Below the pieces are notes generated by a model, which worked only from the letters and a program-made list of their open reading frames with translations, was not told the origin of the DNA and made no database searches. Of a stretch of DNA of 64,000 bases, positions 10,155 through 21,623 are shown one piece after another (the first letter of the stretch is position 1; each line of letters starts with the position of its first letter). Location of the stretch: positions 124,001 through 188,000 of the forward strand of contig PUDQ02000019.1 in the NCBI GenBank assembly GCA_002964805.2, in the 5' to 3' direction. This DNA comes from Trametes villosa. Its lineage: Eukaryota; Basidiomycota; Agaricomycetes; Polyporales; Polyporaceae. The position numbers and the translations under genes are program-made.

Positions 10155-11988
10155 CTACTCATCGCTATAAACGCTGTCGGAAAACATCAGTACCGCACTA
10201 CTCATCCAACCCAAGCACGGAGTCTGGAGCTCACCCATAGCCATGCACCTCCCAAGGCCAGCCAGCCAGCTCGCACTCCTCCGCCGTCCCGCACCCGCCG
10301 CCGTCCCGCACCACGCGATACACCCGCCACTGCCGCGGCGCGTACCGCCGCGGCACGAGCAGGCACACGTACTCCAGCGAGGGCGCGAGCGTCTGCGCGA
10401 GAACGCGGGCGGCCGATGCTGTGGTATCGAGTGCGAGTGCCAGCGCGCTGCTCATGCCCCTGCCGATCCGCTCTTCTTCCGTTGTTGGATGCCAGTGATC
10501 GATGGCGTCGGGGAGGCAGATGAAGTCGAGGTGCATCATTAGTAGGCGGAGATTCGTGAGCCCGCGAAGAGCGTGTGCGACTCTTCCCTGCAACGAAGTC
10601 AGTCCTTGCGCGTGAACACACGACGACGATGGCATACCACGGGAGGGTCGGGGCCGCCCTCGCGCCGATATCGGTGAACTTGGAGAACGGTGAGACGAGG
10701 ATAGGAGGAGCTGATGTGTCAGAAGATCTCATCGTCTCCAGTAGCGTCGGCAGTAGCGTCAGCGCGGAACTCCAGATGGAGACGAGTCAAGTTCGTTGTG
10801 CCAGACGCGCGCAGGAGACGGAGCATCTCCGAGGACGAGAGAAGAGGGGACGTCCAGGCAACCCTAGCGTTGTCCATGTCTTCTCTGAAAGCGGGGTGAT
10901 ACTTGTAGTGGCGCGGCCAGCAGCGCAGGCTGAGGCGGCACAGGGTTGTGGGGAGGTGCGCGTAGAACTTGTCCTCGGGATGTGGGTGCGTCACCTCCAA
11001 GTGTTCGAGGTCATGCCATGTGTATGACGCCTTAATGGATGCGGGCCAGATCGGCCAGTGCTCTCCGCCTTCGGGTTGGGCGAGAGTGAGGGACAATTCG
11101 CGCAGGTTCGGCATCTTCCCGAGCATCGTCACCAGCGGAGGTGTGTCCTTATGAACCGGAAGTTCTCCATAGAGCCGGAGCTTCGTCAGTCGAGGCCACT
11201 CCCAGAGATGCATGCGGTGAAGAGGGGTAGACTCGCCAGGGAGGGATAGCGATACAAGGGAGGCGTGTGCGTGCTCGAGGATGAGATGCACAGTATGTTT
11301 GTCCATCGCCGTGACTCGCGGTTGTGGTCGCAGCGGGTGGACGTCGTACTCGAAGGTTTCTAGAGCTTCTATTCGTGGCGACGCGAGTTCCGGTAGGAGG
11401 TTGTCTTTGCGGTGGCGCAGTGGTCCGTCGATGCGAATGTGGCGTAGGTGAGGAACGGAGAAGATCGCCTGAAGTGCGCGCATCGCTAGGCTACACCCGT
11501 CCGGTATATCAACATCAACGGTGTGGAGGCGGGGCATAGAGTTCAGAGCGCCCCCGATGTCCTGGCCGAAATTGTGTGCGGAGTGATCTTCAGCGGAGGG
11601 TGTCAGGTCGGGACGCGTGAACGTCCCCTTGAAGTGGAGGATGCTTGAGCGAGAGTGAGCGCACGACGAACTTCGGCGGATGCGGGTCTCACCGAACGTG
11701 CGGCCAAAGTGAGCGAGGGAGGAAAATTGGGTTCTCCGGCTGCTCGACGTTGTAGGAGTAGGCGTCGCATTCTCGGAAGAGCGTGGACATGCACGCCCCG
11801 CGTATCCATTTGCAGGAGAGGGATAGACAATGCAATCCGTATACGGGACGCAGTATCTCGAGTATTTCGAGAAGGATATCGATGTCCAAGCACTGCAAGC
11901 TTCCCTGAAGACGAGTCGAGTCAGCTAGCGGCCTGGGGTGACGGTGATGGTTACACGGTGTCTCCCCGGGGGAGCTCACAGAACGCAT
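10155..11988 (-). pseudogene. F-box / leucine-rich protein, array copy B (nonsense mutation)
   Basis: Same five-exon plan as copy A. The start is shortened: only MRS precedes intron 1, because the upstream ATG used in other copies is not present. Exon 2 (11693-11904) carries the F-box (LDIDILLEILEILRP, LSCKWIRGACMSTLF) and ends LWPHVR. Exon 3 has an in-frame deletion of the segment corresponding to YDEWLREPARR...KDA. It reads through LHTVDVDIP, LVSLSLPGE and LEHLEVTHPHPED to DDEIF, where TGA at 10719-10721 replaces the usual arginine codon of FRHI. Downstream exon 3 sequence, exon 4 (VAHALRGLTNLRLLMMHLDF, LEYVCLLVPRRYAPRQWRVYRVV) and the micro-exon (VYSDE) remain well preserved, so the loss is probably recent. 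Confidence 0.82.
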
Positions 11989-12376
11989 TGCTTCAATAGG
12001 GTATGATTCTGCTTAGCACCACGGCATACCACTCCGTCTCTCGGTGTTCCAGGGCAGTCTCTGGCGTGACCAGTGGATGATACCAGCGAAAGGAACGGCG
12101 AAGAAACGTATATGCCAAATATCGTAGAGGTTCGGATGATTCCTGGTGCTGGAGGGTGCTGGTTTCTCGTAGGCGCCTGTGAGTATCCCGCCACCGCCGC
12201 CACGTGGGAAGGAGGCACCATGGCGCCCAGAAAGGAAGCGACACGTCTAACCCATTTTTTGGACAGCAGGGCCGCGCACTCCGCCTCCTCCGTCCGCTCC
12301 TCCATCTCCTCCTCCTCCTCCTCGCTACCCACCCCCTCCCTCCTCCTCACCCCCGCACCCCCTCGGCACCGCAGCG
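11989..12376. promoter_or_regulatory. Upstream region between F-box B and PHO88
   Basis: A 388-bp divergent spacer. The PHO88 side is rich in CTCC/TCCTCC repeats (about 12290-12360), typical of pyrimidine-rich fungal leaders. No TATA box is obvious. Confidence 0.4.
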
Positions 12377-13455
12377 ATGAACCCGGCCGTGAACAACCTC
12401 GTCATCTCCCTCGCCGCCATGCAAGGTCTGCCCTTCTCTCATTCCGCCAGCGCGCCGGTGCTCACCCGCCCCATCCCGCTGTTTATCCGGTCCTGCCACT
12501 CTCGCGTGCTCCGCCCCGCTGCGATATTCGCGCATGTGTATACATGAACAGTGGCGAAGAGGGTGCCTTTCGACGACCCGCAGGTGCTCGTGTACGTGCG
12601 CATCGCGTACGTCGCAACGCAGGCCATCGTTCTCAGCGTGTACTACTACGTCGCGCAGCAGGTGCGTCTTCCCCCTTACGCTTAGAGTGTGCGCGGTGCT
12701 CATGGGGTGTGCGGGTGTAGATCAAGAAGAAGAACGACCAGACGGTGCTGAAATACGGTGCGTGCCGCGTCGTGTGCGCGCGTGACGCGCAATGAGCTGG
12801 AGCTGACCTGGCGCGCCGTAACCTCCGCAGTCGAGCCCAATGCTATGGTGCGTGTCCCTTGAGGCTCTGAGCGGCAGCGTACGCGAATGAGACTGACCGC
12901 GCGAGCAGAACAAGGATGAGAGCAAGCTGGTGACGACGACGGTGCGCGACTACGACCTCGGCGAGGTCTCGAAGCTCGTACGCGCGGTGTACATGGGCCT
13001 CGCGATGATGGCGTTCATGCACCTCTACCTCAAGTACGTGTTTCTCCTACCCAGACCGTCGAGACAGCCCCGGCTGTCCTACGTCACCCACGCGCTCTTA
13101 CCCTGCGCGTCACGCCTATCCCTTATCCCTCGGCGGCCTCCGTGGAACGCATGCTGACGCGCCGTCTTCCCTGCAGCTACACCCAGCCGCTGTTCATCCA
13201 GGCACTCATGGGCCTCAAGACGCTCTACGACGCGAAGCCCGTCTCAATCCACCTGCTCGGCAAGCCCGCCGAGGGCGACCTCAAGCGGCCGTTCAAGGTC
13301 GGCGGCATGTTTGGTGGTACGTCCTTACTGCGCGCGTATTTTTCTCCGACTCTTCATTGACGTGGCTGGGTTGTGACTTAGCCGCGTCGGACCCGCAGAC
13401 GGACAAGGCGGCGATCGACGAGGCCGAGAAGCGCATCGGCAAGAAGGACGACTAG
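12377..13455 (+). CDS. PHO88: Pho88/SND3 family ER membrane protein
   Basis: Pho88 (Snd3) is an ER membrane protein of the SRP-independent SND targeting pathway, also linked to phosphate transport. Seven exons: 12377-12425, 12552-12661, 12721-12757, 12831-12847, 12909-13033, 13177-13316, 13382-13455. The joined protein reads MNPAVNNLVISLAAMQ, VAKRVPFDDPQVLVYVRIAY, a membrane stretch VATQAIVLSVYYYVAQQ, IKKKNDQTVLKY, VEPNAM, KLVTTTVRDYDLGEVSKLVR, a second membrane stretch, YTQPLFIQALMGLKTLYDAK, HLLGKPAEGDLKRPFK, and a lysine-rich tail ending RIGKKDD. Every block is a family hallmark, and length (about 183 residues) and exon phases agree. A damaged copy of its 3' end lies at about 20510-20754. 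Confidence 0.95.
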
Positions 13456-14160
13456 CCGTCTTAGAGCGTTGTCGATTTCGCGCTGCCGGCGGGGTAGCGG
13501 GCTGCGGGTGTGGGTGCGTGTACGGTACGGTACGATATGGAGCGGCATGGGACGTGGACGGGGCGCCTCCTCTGACTATCCGGGTGTTCATTACTTGCCA
13601 CGCGTCCGCAGGGGCGCCGCAAAAATATCCTTGGTTAATTCTCTAACGCGCTCGTGTGTGATGCGGTTGGTGCTTTTCTGGGATACGAACCTTCGCAAGA
13701 GGGCGAGCCAGTGGCTGCATGCAGTGAGCGGAGTACACTGCGGAACATTCGCTATCGGAAACAAGCTGGTAGTAGATACTCGTTGGACGAACTTCACTGT
13801 CAAATTGTACTGCCGCTGACTGAGTGGCGCTCAGAGTTTCGCCACCTCGCCAACGTCTTCAAATGCCTTGTGCGCGAGCGTGCGTAAAGGACGACCGTGG
13901 TCGCGTTGTGCGACCGGGGTTCTGGCAGGCGTGCCAGCGCAAAGCAATTCCCACGCGGCGGACACCGCGCGCGCGCGCGCTACACATGGCGCAGAAGTTC
14001 AAACATCACGACAATAGGTGCACGATATCTGGAGGCGAAATAGTCGATCTTGTTAAGAGGAGAGCATGAGGTACGAGAGCACGTAAAAGTACAAGAATAA
14101 TTCCTAGTCGAACGAAGCGATAGGCCTGAGACTCGGCGTACATAGCTTAGCAGTGATGTA
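13456..14160. other. Region downstream of PHO88 with a diverged repeat
   Basis: About 0.7 kb without a convincing gene. It contains repeated GGTACGGTACG just after the stop (13527-13540), the repeat shared with L1's breakpoint (13617-about 13720), and a (GC)n run near 13969-13980. Open frames here overlap on both strands and are not recognisable. Confidence 0.4.
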
Positions 14161-16670
14161 CTACTGTTCTGGGGGGTTTGGTGGGGGGAGTTGGTACTCC
14201 TGAACCGAACTCAAGGCATGTTGTTGCATCGCAAGCTGCACGAAAGGGGCAGCCGATCTCGGCGCGCACATCTTCACCCAAGCCCCGTGGAAGAAGTTCT
14301 GTGGGAGATGAGACGTTAGCTGCGGGGTAGTCACTACGTTGCGGGACATCATCTCACCGCGCCGAACACACAACGCCGCGAGCCTTCCTGACGGCTGAAC
14401 AGCAGGCCCTCGCGTTGCCGAGTGTGTGGGTTATCCGCATAAATGAAGTGCTCCGCGTTGATCCTGACGATGACTTGCGATTTCATGTCGGAAGCCTGGA
14501 AGTGCAGCTGGACCAAATGGAAAGGGCTGTGCTTGTGGTCGGGGACTATGAAGGGGTACTGGGTCGCACCGCCGGTCACCGGGATGTACTCCGTGCCATA
14601 GTGCGCCGCGATTTGCATGACGACATCCTCAGGCACCCACGACAGGCTGCATCCTATGGGGGCGCCAACTATTAAACTGGACTTCGCTTGCAGTACTTAG
14701 AGCTTAACTCACCGGTGTCGAGTAAGGTGCATTGACCTTCTTTCCAGAGCGTGGTAGGTGGAAATTTGATGGCCTCTGGCTCCGCCCATGAATCGGTCGC
14801 CACGTCATGATCGATGAGGTCCATTCCGGTCAAGTTGACGTGCCATGCCAGGTCATAGCGGCGAACCTCGTCCTCGTCTATCATCACGTGTATCCTCGAA
14901 GAGAAGCCGGGGTCCTTCGGGCAAGGCCAACGGTTGATTCCGACAAACCTACCAGCGACATGGCGAGACGCGCCGTGCAGTGCTTCAGACAGCGATCATC
15001 CAATCAAGTCAACGTTGAGACTCACGAATCGTACAGCGACAAATTCCGGACAAGTTCATCGATTGGAATCGGCCGAAGGCCATAGTAGAAGGTGATGCCC
15101 ACGGGGTGCTGGATCGATCACTAAGTAGTCTTCCAATATGAGATCAAATGTGGCGCGACTCACATCCAATTCTGGCTCCAAAACATAGTCTTGCAGGGCA
15201 TGCAATATACTCTGGAGGTGGGGCGCGGGAGGATACGTCAGTAATCAGCCGCAACGCACGGCGGATGAAAGAAGGTACATACCCGGTAGGTGTAATCGCA
15301 GTTAGGGTAACTTCCTTGCGTACTTCATAGATATTGAAATCAGTGCCTTGCGGTAGCGAAGTTGCGGACGCCATGAACGATTACTCACGGTCCGAGTCCC
15401 AGTGCGAGGGTGCCGTCAAATATGTCCTTGTCCATCTTCTTGTTTACCGCGATCGCTAGGGCGAAAACGTAGGGCATGCGGATCGGCTTTTCCCATCGTC
15501 GAGTGCCCCAATCATAGCAGTCAAAGGATGTCTTTAACTTCAGTAGTCGTGACGAGTTTTCGCCCCGCGAGCGATCCTTGGGCAAGACCACCACTATAAT
15601 TGTTTCACGAGATCAATGCAAATATATCGACAAATTGACGTGTTGGTGCACTTACAAGCGTGACAGCCGTCTGCGTATCTCAGATGGCGCGCCACATCCA
15701 CATCTCGTTGAGAAGATGCGCTGTATCCGTGTCCATGAACAAACTGGTGGCGAGGGTGACCCACCCACGGATCATCCGTATGAGGAGTACAAGAACGATT
15801 GTTATGAAGCTCTTGACGGCCCTCCGCCATAGCCCAGCTATCACGCATATTCATAAGCAGATGCGAAGCAACAAAATGTACACGACTCACGTGATACTCG
15901 TAGCACTGTCAATGTGCAGTCGCAGAGGTGGGAATGTCTCAGTGGTATCTAGATGTTGGATGTCCTAGAGTGGACATGTCAGCGGCCGGCATACAGCGCG
16001 CGATGTCATGCGCCATGCACTCACCGCTCGAACATAATATCCAGCATCTGATTCAAAAGATATGAAGGAATTCATAAGGGGAGTGCAAATCATGGACGTA
16101 CAGTGAGGCGACTTTGAGGTTGCACGCTCGGAGTCTGCATACCTCATCGGCATGGCACTGCCCTTCGCGCGCTGGTTACCAGCGCTGGCACGCTGGTAAC
16201 CGTGGTGGCCGGTGCCATCCAGGTCGTCCAACTCGTACAGAGCATCGTCTTTATCAGCCTATTTCACGATTAGTACCAGTCTATACGACCTGAGAACGAG
16301 CTCACGTCGTGGTCGATAACTCCTGTCATCGGGCTTGAAGGAGGCGTTGACCGGACGGTGACTATTTCCGAGTGTTCATCCGACTCGGACCCCGACTCGG
16401 CGGACCCCGACTCGGAGGTCGATTCCTCCTTCTGTGCGCCGTTCTCGTCACCGTTACGAAAAAATCGCCTCCGTCTATCTGCAGAGGCCTACATAGTGAA
16501 TAGAATCAGCTTAGGATCACGGTGAAGAGCCAGAAAACAGCAGGTTCAGCACGTACACGCTTCACCGCTCCAGCTGCCTTTGGGGCGATAAGGCGCAGAA
16601 CCAGAGATAGACTTGGGCCTATGGTAGGAGCCTCAGCATCCTGAGATGACTCGGGTTGCAGGTCGGACAT
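14161..16670 (-). CDS. Family P protein copy 1 (P1), function unknown
   Basis: Multi-exon gene paralogous to P2 (53006-55550). From ATG 16670: MSDLQPESSQ...SLSLVLRLIAPKAAGA, then RRRRFFRNGDENG and an acidic Ser/Glu stretch (TSESGSAESGSESDEHSE). Next come a short exon DDLDGTGHHGYQRAS, LRLHIDSATSIT, TWAMAEGRQELHNN...GYSASS...LRYADGCHAC, VVLPKDRSR...CYDWG...PYVFALAIAVNKK, ILHALQDYVLEPELD, GITFYYGLRPIPIDELV, WHVNLTGMDLIDHD...LLDTG, CSLSWVPEDVVMQIAAHYGTEYIPV, LVQLHFQASD and NFFHGAWVKMCAPR, with stop at 14161. Exons are short with GT-AG joints, and the same frames are conserved in P2, which supports coding. I do not recognise the fold. Internal exon edges are approximate. Confidence 0.65.
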
Positions 16671-18431
16671 GGCATGCGATGGGCAGTGAGAACGTGGGTG
16701 CGGGATGAGCGTAGCATGCAGGGCCACCCGACCGTATATATACGGATTCCTTGTCTGCTTCCACCAAAGACGTGGAGCACTCTACAAGCACAGGAGCGTG
16801 CGTATCGATGATGCAAAACCGGTCTGTCCTCGTGTTCGCTGGCAGCCGATGCTACCCCATGACGAGTTCAACAATTGTGGTTGTGTCGTGTGAGGGCGCG
16901 AAGCTGAAGAAGTTTAGGCAGCACAAGGCCGTGGGTGCGCGGTGAATGTGCCGGTAGCTCTGTAGAGGCGATCCTGAACCAGAAACATGGTCCGCACTTG
17001 CTGTGATAACCCATGCACGACCGTATCGAACTATTTCGAAGCTGAAGCATGCTGCGTTAGCCAAGGTCGCATCGTGCATCCACATGACAGAATGGGAGCG
17101 CATTGTTCTCCACGGTTGTCCTTCACAAATCTCGAAGGGCCGTTCACCCGTCATGTGTCGAGAAAGGGTGCGTCGATCAGGGAGTCGTTCCCAGAGGTAC
17201 ACAACGCCCGTGTGGAGACGGACTTCCTTTGCGTCTGGTGGTACGCAACTCGGTCCGACCGTGTATCGCTTCGACACCGAAGTCCAAGGCCGGCGCAAAC
17301 TGCTGCCAGCCACTGGAACACCCGTGATGCATCCCGGAAACAATGGCGGCGACTTCGCATTGCAACTCAAGGCCCGGAAACGAAACCCTGCGTCCTTCAT
17401 GCGCACGCCGAGACCCAAGGCATTGAAATAATCGGCACCGCCACTGTAAAACTGGCTGTCGGGTATACTCCAGGGACGATGGTATCGATAACGCGGGTGC
17501 GTTCTCAGCACCCCCGGGGGCCCGCGCAACGCACGCTGTCCTCACAACTCCGCCACATCAGAATGCGAAGCCGCCTCTCATGATGCTTCGGGATCATTAA
17601 GACAGATATCTGAGTGCTTCGTACCGAGATCCCCGGGCGAGCGTGCATACCTCCCGGTGCAAGGACAATAAGACCGGAGAGCAATCGGACTGTGGTCTGA
17701 GCTCAAGACGCACTTACTCGTGTGCCCGAAGACTCAAGTTCACAGCGTCGCGGGAGCGTATGCACCCTTCATAGCATACCATATAACATTCTATGAATTG
17801 GCGGGTGGTGCTTACCTCGCAAATTCCGCCGCAGTACCGAAGGTCCTTGGCCCGGCAATGGCATCCAGTACCCATTTCCGCTCTTTGTGGCGTCGAGGCG
17901 TAGACGTGTCTCTTTCGCAGCTAAATAGCTAGATCTCGCCTTGCGCACCAGGGCGGGGAGAAAAGAACGTCAATCCTTTGTAATAGTTCGTCGTGCTCAG
18001 GAGGAGGCGAGTCGCAGTACTGATGTAGCGACTCTCGGCGAGAGCGAGTCCCAGTCTGCTCGGAGTCGATGGCGTTCTCCGAGCTCGGGAATTGCCTTGA
18101 ACGTAACAGTCACTTAGCGCCGAGCATCCCGAGCCCAGTGAGGACCCCGGACAACCACCAACAGCTCTCATGAGTCTCATCCCGGAAAACCCGGAAAATA
18201 GGGCCTCCAGCGGGTCATTTTTAGGCACAATTTTTCTTTATGGAAGAAATCTTCATCAAAACCCCAAAAGGGCTGTTTCGGCGATGTTCTGGCATCTGAG
18301 CTCTTAGCGGACTAGCCGGGGTCCTGCCAGGACCTGCCTAGAGCCGCCTATGCACCTCGGTATGATCCAGCTGACCACACCTTCGTCCCAACCCTCCTAA
18401 ACACAAGTCGGAAGCCTTGGCCTCATCACAC
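16671..18431. other. Upstream of P1 to F-box C; duplicated with 55551-56750
   Basis: TATATATA at 16735-16742 sits 65 bp upstream of the P1 start. From about 16740 to 17580 the sequence closely matches 55620-56480. Matches resume at GCTTACCTCGCAAA (about 17810 and 56700). All reading frames of this stretch are similarly conserved between the two copies, so conservation reflects recent duplication and does not prove a gene. From 17900 to 18431 I see nothing beyond a leader for F-box C. Confidence 0.5.
16735..16742 (-). promoter_or_regulatory. TATA box of P1
   Basis: TATATATA lies 65 bp upstream of ATG 16670 on the reverse strand. The P2 copy has the same element at the same spacing (55614-55621, ATG 55550). 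Confidence 0.65.
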
Positions 18432-20346
18432 ATGCCGTCTTTCATTGCAGCACGTACCGTAAGTATCTCTGCTCAGTCACCAACAATACAGGGAACTCAA
18501 ATCGACCCAAGGGAAACTTACGGCAGTTAGACGACGAAGTCCTCTTCGAGGTGTTCGAATTACTTCGTCCTGGACATAAACTGCGACCACTCTCCTTGAC
18601 TTGCAGATGGATACGAGAGGCATGTATGTCGGTTTTGTTTGGAACATGTGTCGTCAAATCCGAGATTTTCGATGATGAGGAGAACCCAAGATTTCTGCCT
18701 CGTTCCTTATGGCCGTACGTTCGGTGCGTGCGTTGACTAACAGGCATCACCACGAAACGCTTATCTGGGCTCAAGCACTTTGATATTCTATGGGGCATTC
18801 TCCCGCGTCGATCTCATACGCCTCCCTAAACACCATTTCGACCCACACAACTGGGACATATGGCGACAGGATCCCGCCCGTCGTGCGACAGCTGCACAGA
18901 AGCTCGGCCTCTTTGCGAAGGAAGCTTTTAGTGCGATGCCCAACCTCCACACCGTCAGCGTCGGCATACCTCGGGAGATCGACTTCCAGGCCCGGAGCGA
19001 CTTCCCGCAAGCCGGCATAGCAGCGCATGTACTCGAGGCGCTTCTCTCCACCCCGCACCTGCGTCACTTCTGCATGTATGGGCCGCTGTGCAACAGTAAA
19101 GACGAAGCGGTGCTAGCGATCACGGTTCCTCCGCTCATTCCTCTGGAATCATTCTCGTACATAGCCGGGCCGCGCCGTCCCTCTCCACGGACCTCCGATA
19201 TCGACAAACATGCGGTGCGGCTCCTCCTCGAGCGCGCGCACGCCTCCCTGGCCTCCTTGAACGCCCCCAGCGAATCCACCCCTCTCCATCTCATGCACGG
19301 ATGGGACTGGCCCCGGCTGACGGAGCTCCGCATCTACGGGGAACGTCCGCTGCTCGAGGACACGGCTCCGCTGGCGATGACCCTCGGGAGGATGCCCCGC
19401 CTGCGCAAGCTATCGCTCTTCCTCGCCGAGCCCGCCGGCAGCGAACACGCGCCGATGTGGCCGCCCGCGCTGACGGCGTCGTACGCCTGGCCCGACCTCG
19501 AGCACTTGGAGGTGACGCACCCGCACCCCGACGACGAGTTCTTCGCGCATCTGCCGCCGTCCGTGCGCCGCCTGACTCTGCGGTGCTGGCCGCACTACTA
19601 CAAGCACCACACGCAGTTCAAGCAGGATCTGAACGACATCGGGGTCAGCTGGGGCTCGCCCCTGCTCTCGTCGGCGGAGACGCTGCGTCTGCTGCGCAGA
19701 TCGGAGACGCCGGACCTCACGCATCTCGAGCTGGAGTTCCGCGCGGACGCTGCTGGGGACAGCGGGCTCTTTCGACACATCGGCTCTTCGTATCCGCAGC
19801 TCACCGCACTCCAGATGCATATTTATCGCAGCGAGGGCGGTACGGATATCTCCGTGGTACGTTCGTTCCGGTAGCTGCCCACAGCTAGCACAAAACAAGA
19901 GCTGACGTGCTGTGCAGAAGGAGATCGCCTTCGCTCTTCGGGGCCTCGCCAATCTGCGATTGCTCCGGCTGTATCTGGACTTCCGATGCCTTCCAGACGT
20001 CGGGCTCGCGGGCCGCCGCTGGGACAGCCCGCCCGAGGAGGAGGAGGATGAAGGCGACCCGCTGCTGAAAGCCACGTTGGAAGCCATGGCATCCGCCGCG
20101 GGCGTCCTCGCGCGCACGCTCGCGCCGTCTCTGGAGGATGTCTGCTTCCTCCTGCCGATGCGGCATATAATGCACCAGTGGCACGTGTATCGCGTGGTGC
20201 GCAGCGAGAGCGGCTGTACGGCGGAGGAGTACCGGCCGCGGAACTGGCCACGATCGGTGCATGGTTATGAGTGGGTCTTCTTTATGTGCGGCGCGTGTTG
20301 GGCTCGCCTGCTGACACAGTTTGATAGAATCGATCGCGACGAGTAG
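18432..20346 (+). CDS. F-box / leucine-rich protein, array copy C (intact)
   Basis: Five exons: 18432-18458, 18512-18723, 18776-19856, 19918-20270, 20328-20346 (563 residues). Exon 1 is MPSFIAART. The F-box exon has LDDEVLFEVFELLRP and LTCRWIREACMSVLF and ends LWPYVR. Exon 3 opens RTLIFYGAFSRVDLIRLPKHHFDP, closest to copies I and J rather than A and E, and carries repeats LASLNAPSE, LTELRIYGE, LRKLSLFLAEPAGSEH, LEHLEVTHPHPDDEFFAHLPP and LTHLELEFRADAAG. Exon 4 has LRLLRLYLDFRCLPD and an acidic EEEEDEGD insert. The tail is EIDRDE. All splice sites are canonical and no stop is seen. Probable SCF adaptor with unknown substrate. Confidence 0.87.
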
Positions 20347-20509
20347 GGTGTTGGGGATGCTTGACGTTCGTTGGGATGGCGCATGGCGTTGTGGTATATG
20401 GCAGCGCGAGCCATACGCTTACAATGAGTTACTATGATGATGGATACGATGCTAGTACGCTAATGTGCAGCGGTGTTCTTCCCATCTTACAGGCCACCGT
20501 TAGCTCCTG
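20347..20509. other. Short spacer after F-box C
   Basis: Nothing recognised. It leads directly into the PHO88-derived fragment. Confidence 0.3.
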
Positions 20510-20754
20510 CAACGCCCCTTGGTCGCCGTCGCCGCTCGCCGTGTCCCCGCTTTTACACTGCCGTCCGCGCTAGGCCGCATAGCGGGGACGCATGCTGACG
20601 CGGCGTCTGCCCTGTGGCTACACCCAGCCGGCGACGAGTTCGAGAAGTGGATCAGCAAGAAGGACGACTAGCCGTCGTAGAGCGTTTTCGATATCGTGCT
20701 GCCGGTGCGTGTAGGGTACGGTACGGTACGATATAGAGAGGAATAGGAGTGGAC
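20510..20754 (+). pseudogene. PHO88 3'-end fragment, internally deleted
   Basis: The stretch ACGCATGCTGACGCGGCG...GGCTACACCCAGCCG matches the end of PHO88 intron 5 and the start of exon 6 (13149-13190). It then jumps to the equivalent of the last exon (ISKKDD and stop) and continues into the PHO88 3' flank, including the GGTACGGTACG motif. The splice acceptor CAG has become TGG and most of exons 6-7 is deleted. It is a non-functional duplicate joined directly to F-box fragment D. Confidence 0.8.
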
Positions 20755-21313
20755 AGGACGCCTCAAGTTCGTCGCCGTCGGAGCGAGGGCGGCCCCCATT
20801 CTCAGGTGGGATGTCATCGTCATCGTCGCTGGGGGCCGATATGCAGTGCTCATGCTTCATTACTGTCTTCGTTACAGGAACAAATCGCCCACGTTCTTCA
20901 AGGGCTCAAAAATCTCCGCCTGCTCATGATGCACCTCGACTTCCTCTGTCTCCCCGACGCCATCGACCACTGGCATCCCAGAATGGAGGAAGAGCGGCTC
21001 GGCAGGAGCGTGAGCAGCGCAGTGGCACTCGCACTCGACACCACAGCATCGGCCGCACGCGTGCTCGCGCAGACGCTCGCGCCCTCGCTGGAGTACGTGT
21101 GCCTGCTCGTGCCGCGGCGGTACGCGCCGCGGCAGTGGCGGGTGTATCGCGTGGTGCCCGGCGGCGGCGGGTGCGGCACGGCGGAGGAGTGCGATCTGGC
21201 CGGCTGGCCCGGGGAGATGTATGGCTATGGGTGCGCCCCAGACTGCGTGCTTGGGGTGGATGGGTAGTGCGGTGCTGATGTTTCTCAGCAGCGTTTATAG
21301 CGATGAGTCGTGA
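20755..21313 (+). pseudogene. F-box array fragment D (C-terminal part only)
   Basis: Begins with the last few codons of exon 3 (RRRSEGGPH-like), then the intron, then a well-preserved exon 4 (about 20878-21230: IAHVLQGLKNLRLLMMHLDF, SLEYVCLLVPRRYAPRQWRVYRVV, EECDLAGWPGEMYGYG) and the micro-exon VYSDES with stop at 21311-21313. It is most similar to copy B. No F-box or main repeat exon is present, so it is not a complete gene. Confidence 0.8.
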
Positions 21314-21623
21314 GATGTGTGAAGTGCACCCGGTCCGTCTGCCGCGCTTTCTGTCCCCCACCAGGACCCACCTCTATCCGAAGTGCGTCAATCTCTGCAC
21401 CGCGAATATAATAGGGTTGCAGAGCAAGGGTTAGCGCCAGGCTCCAGCGGGCGCCCTACGAGAGCGGCACGGGCTTCCCAGGAGCAGCAATATTATTCAC
21501 TGGCGGCCTCGTGGGCAGGGCTCCGACGTCGCCTGTTGCTGCGGTAGGCTCAAATTCGCCTTTCCGACGTGTGTGGCCTCTTCGACTCACCCTCCCACTT
21601 TCTGCGTCCACGCAACAGGATCT
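21314..21623. other. Spacer and leader of BTB2
   Basis: Partly homologous to the B-BTB1 spacer. A C/T-rich stretch (CTCACCCTCCCACTTTC, about 21585-21603) precedes ATG 21624. No gene is seen. Confidence 0.35.

Noticed and set aside
13969..13980. GC dinucleotide run
   Set aside because: Short simple repeat without context.
16852..17529. Minus-strand frame similar to part of 55386-56321
   Set aside because: The DNA is duplicated and all frames are equally similar. The longer frame at 55386 runs through the P2 promoter and start, so it is a shadow.
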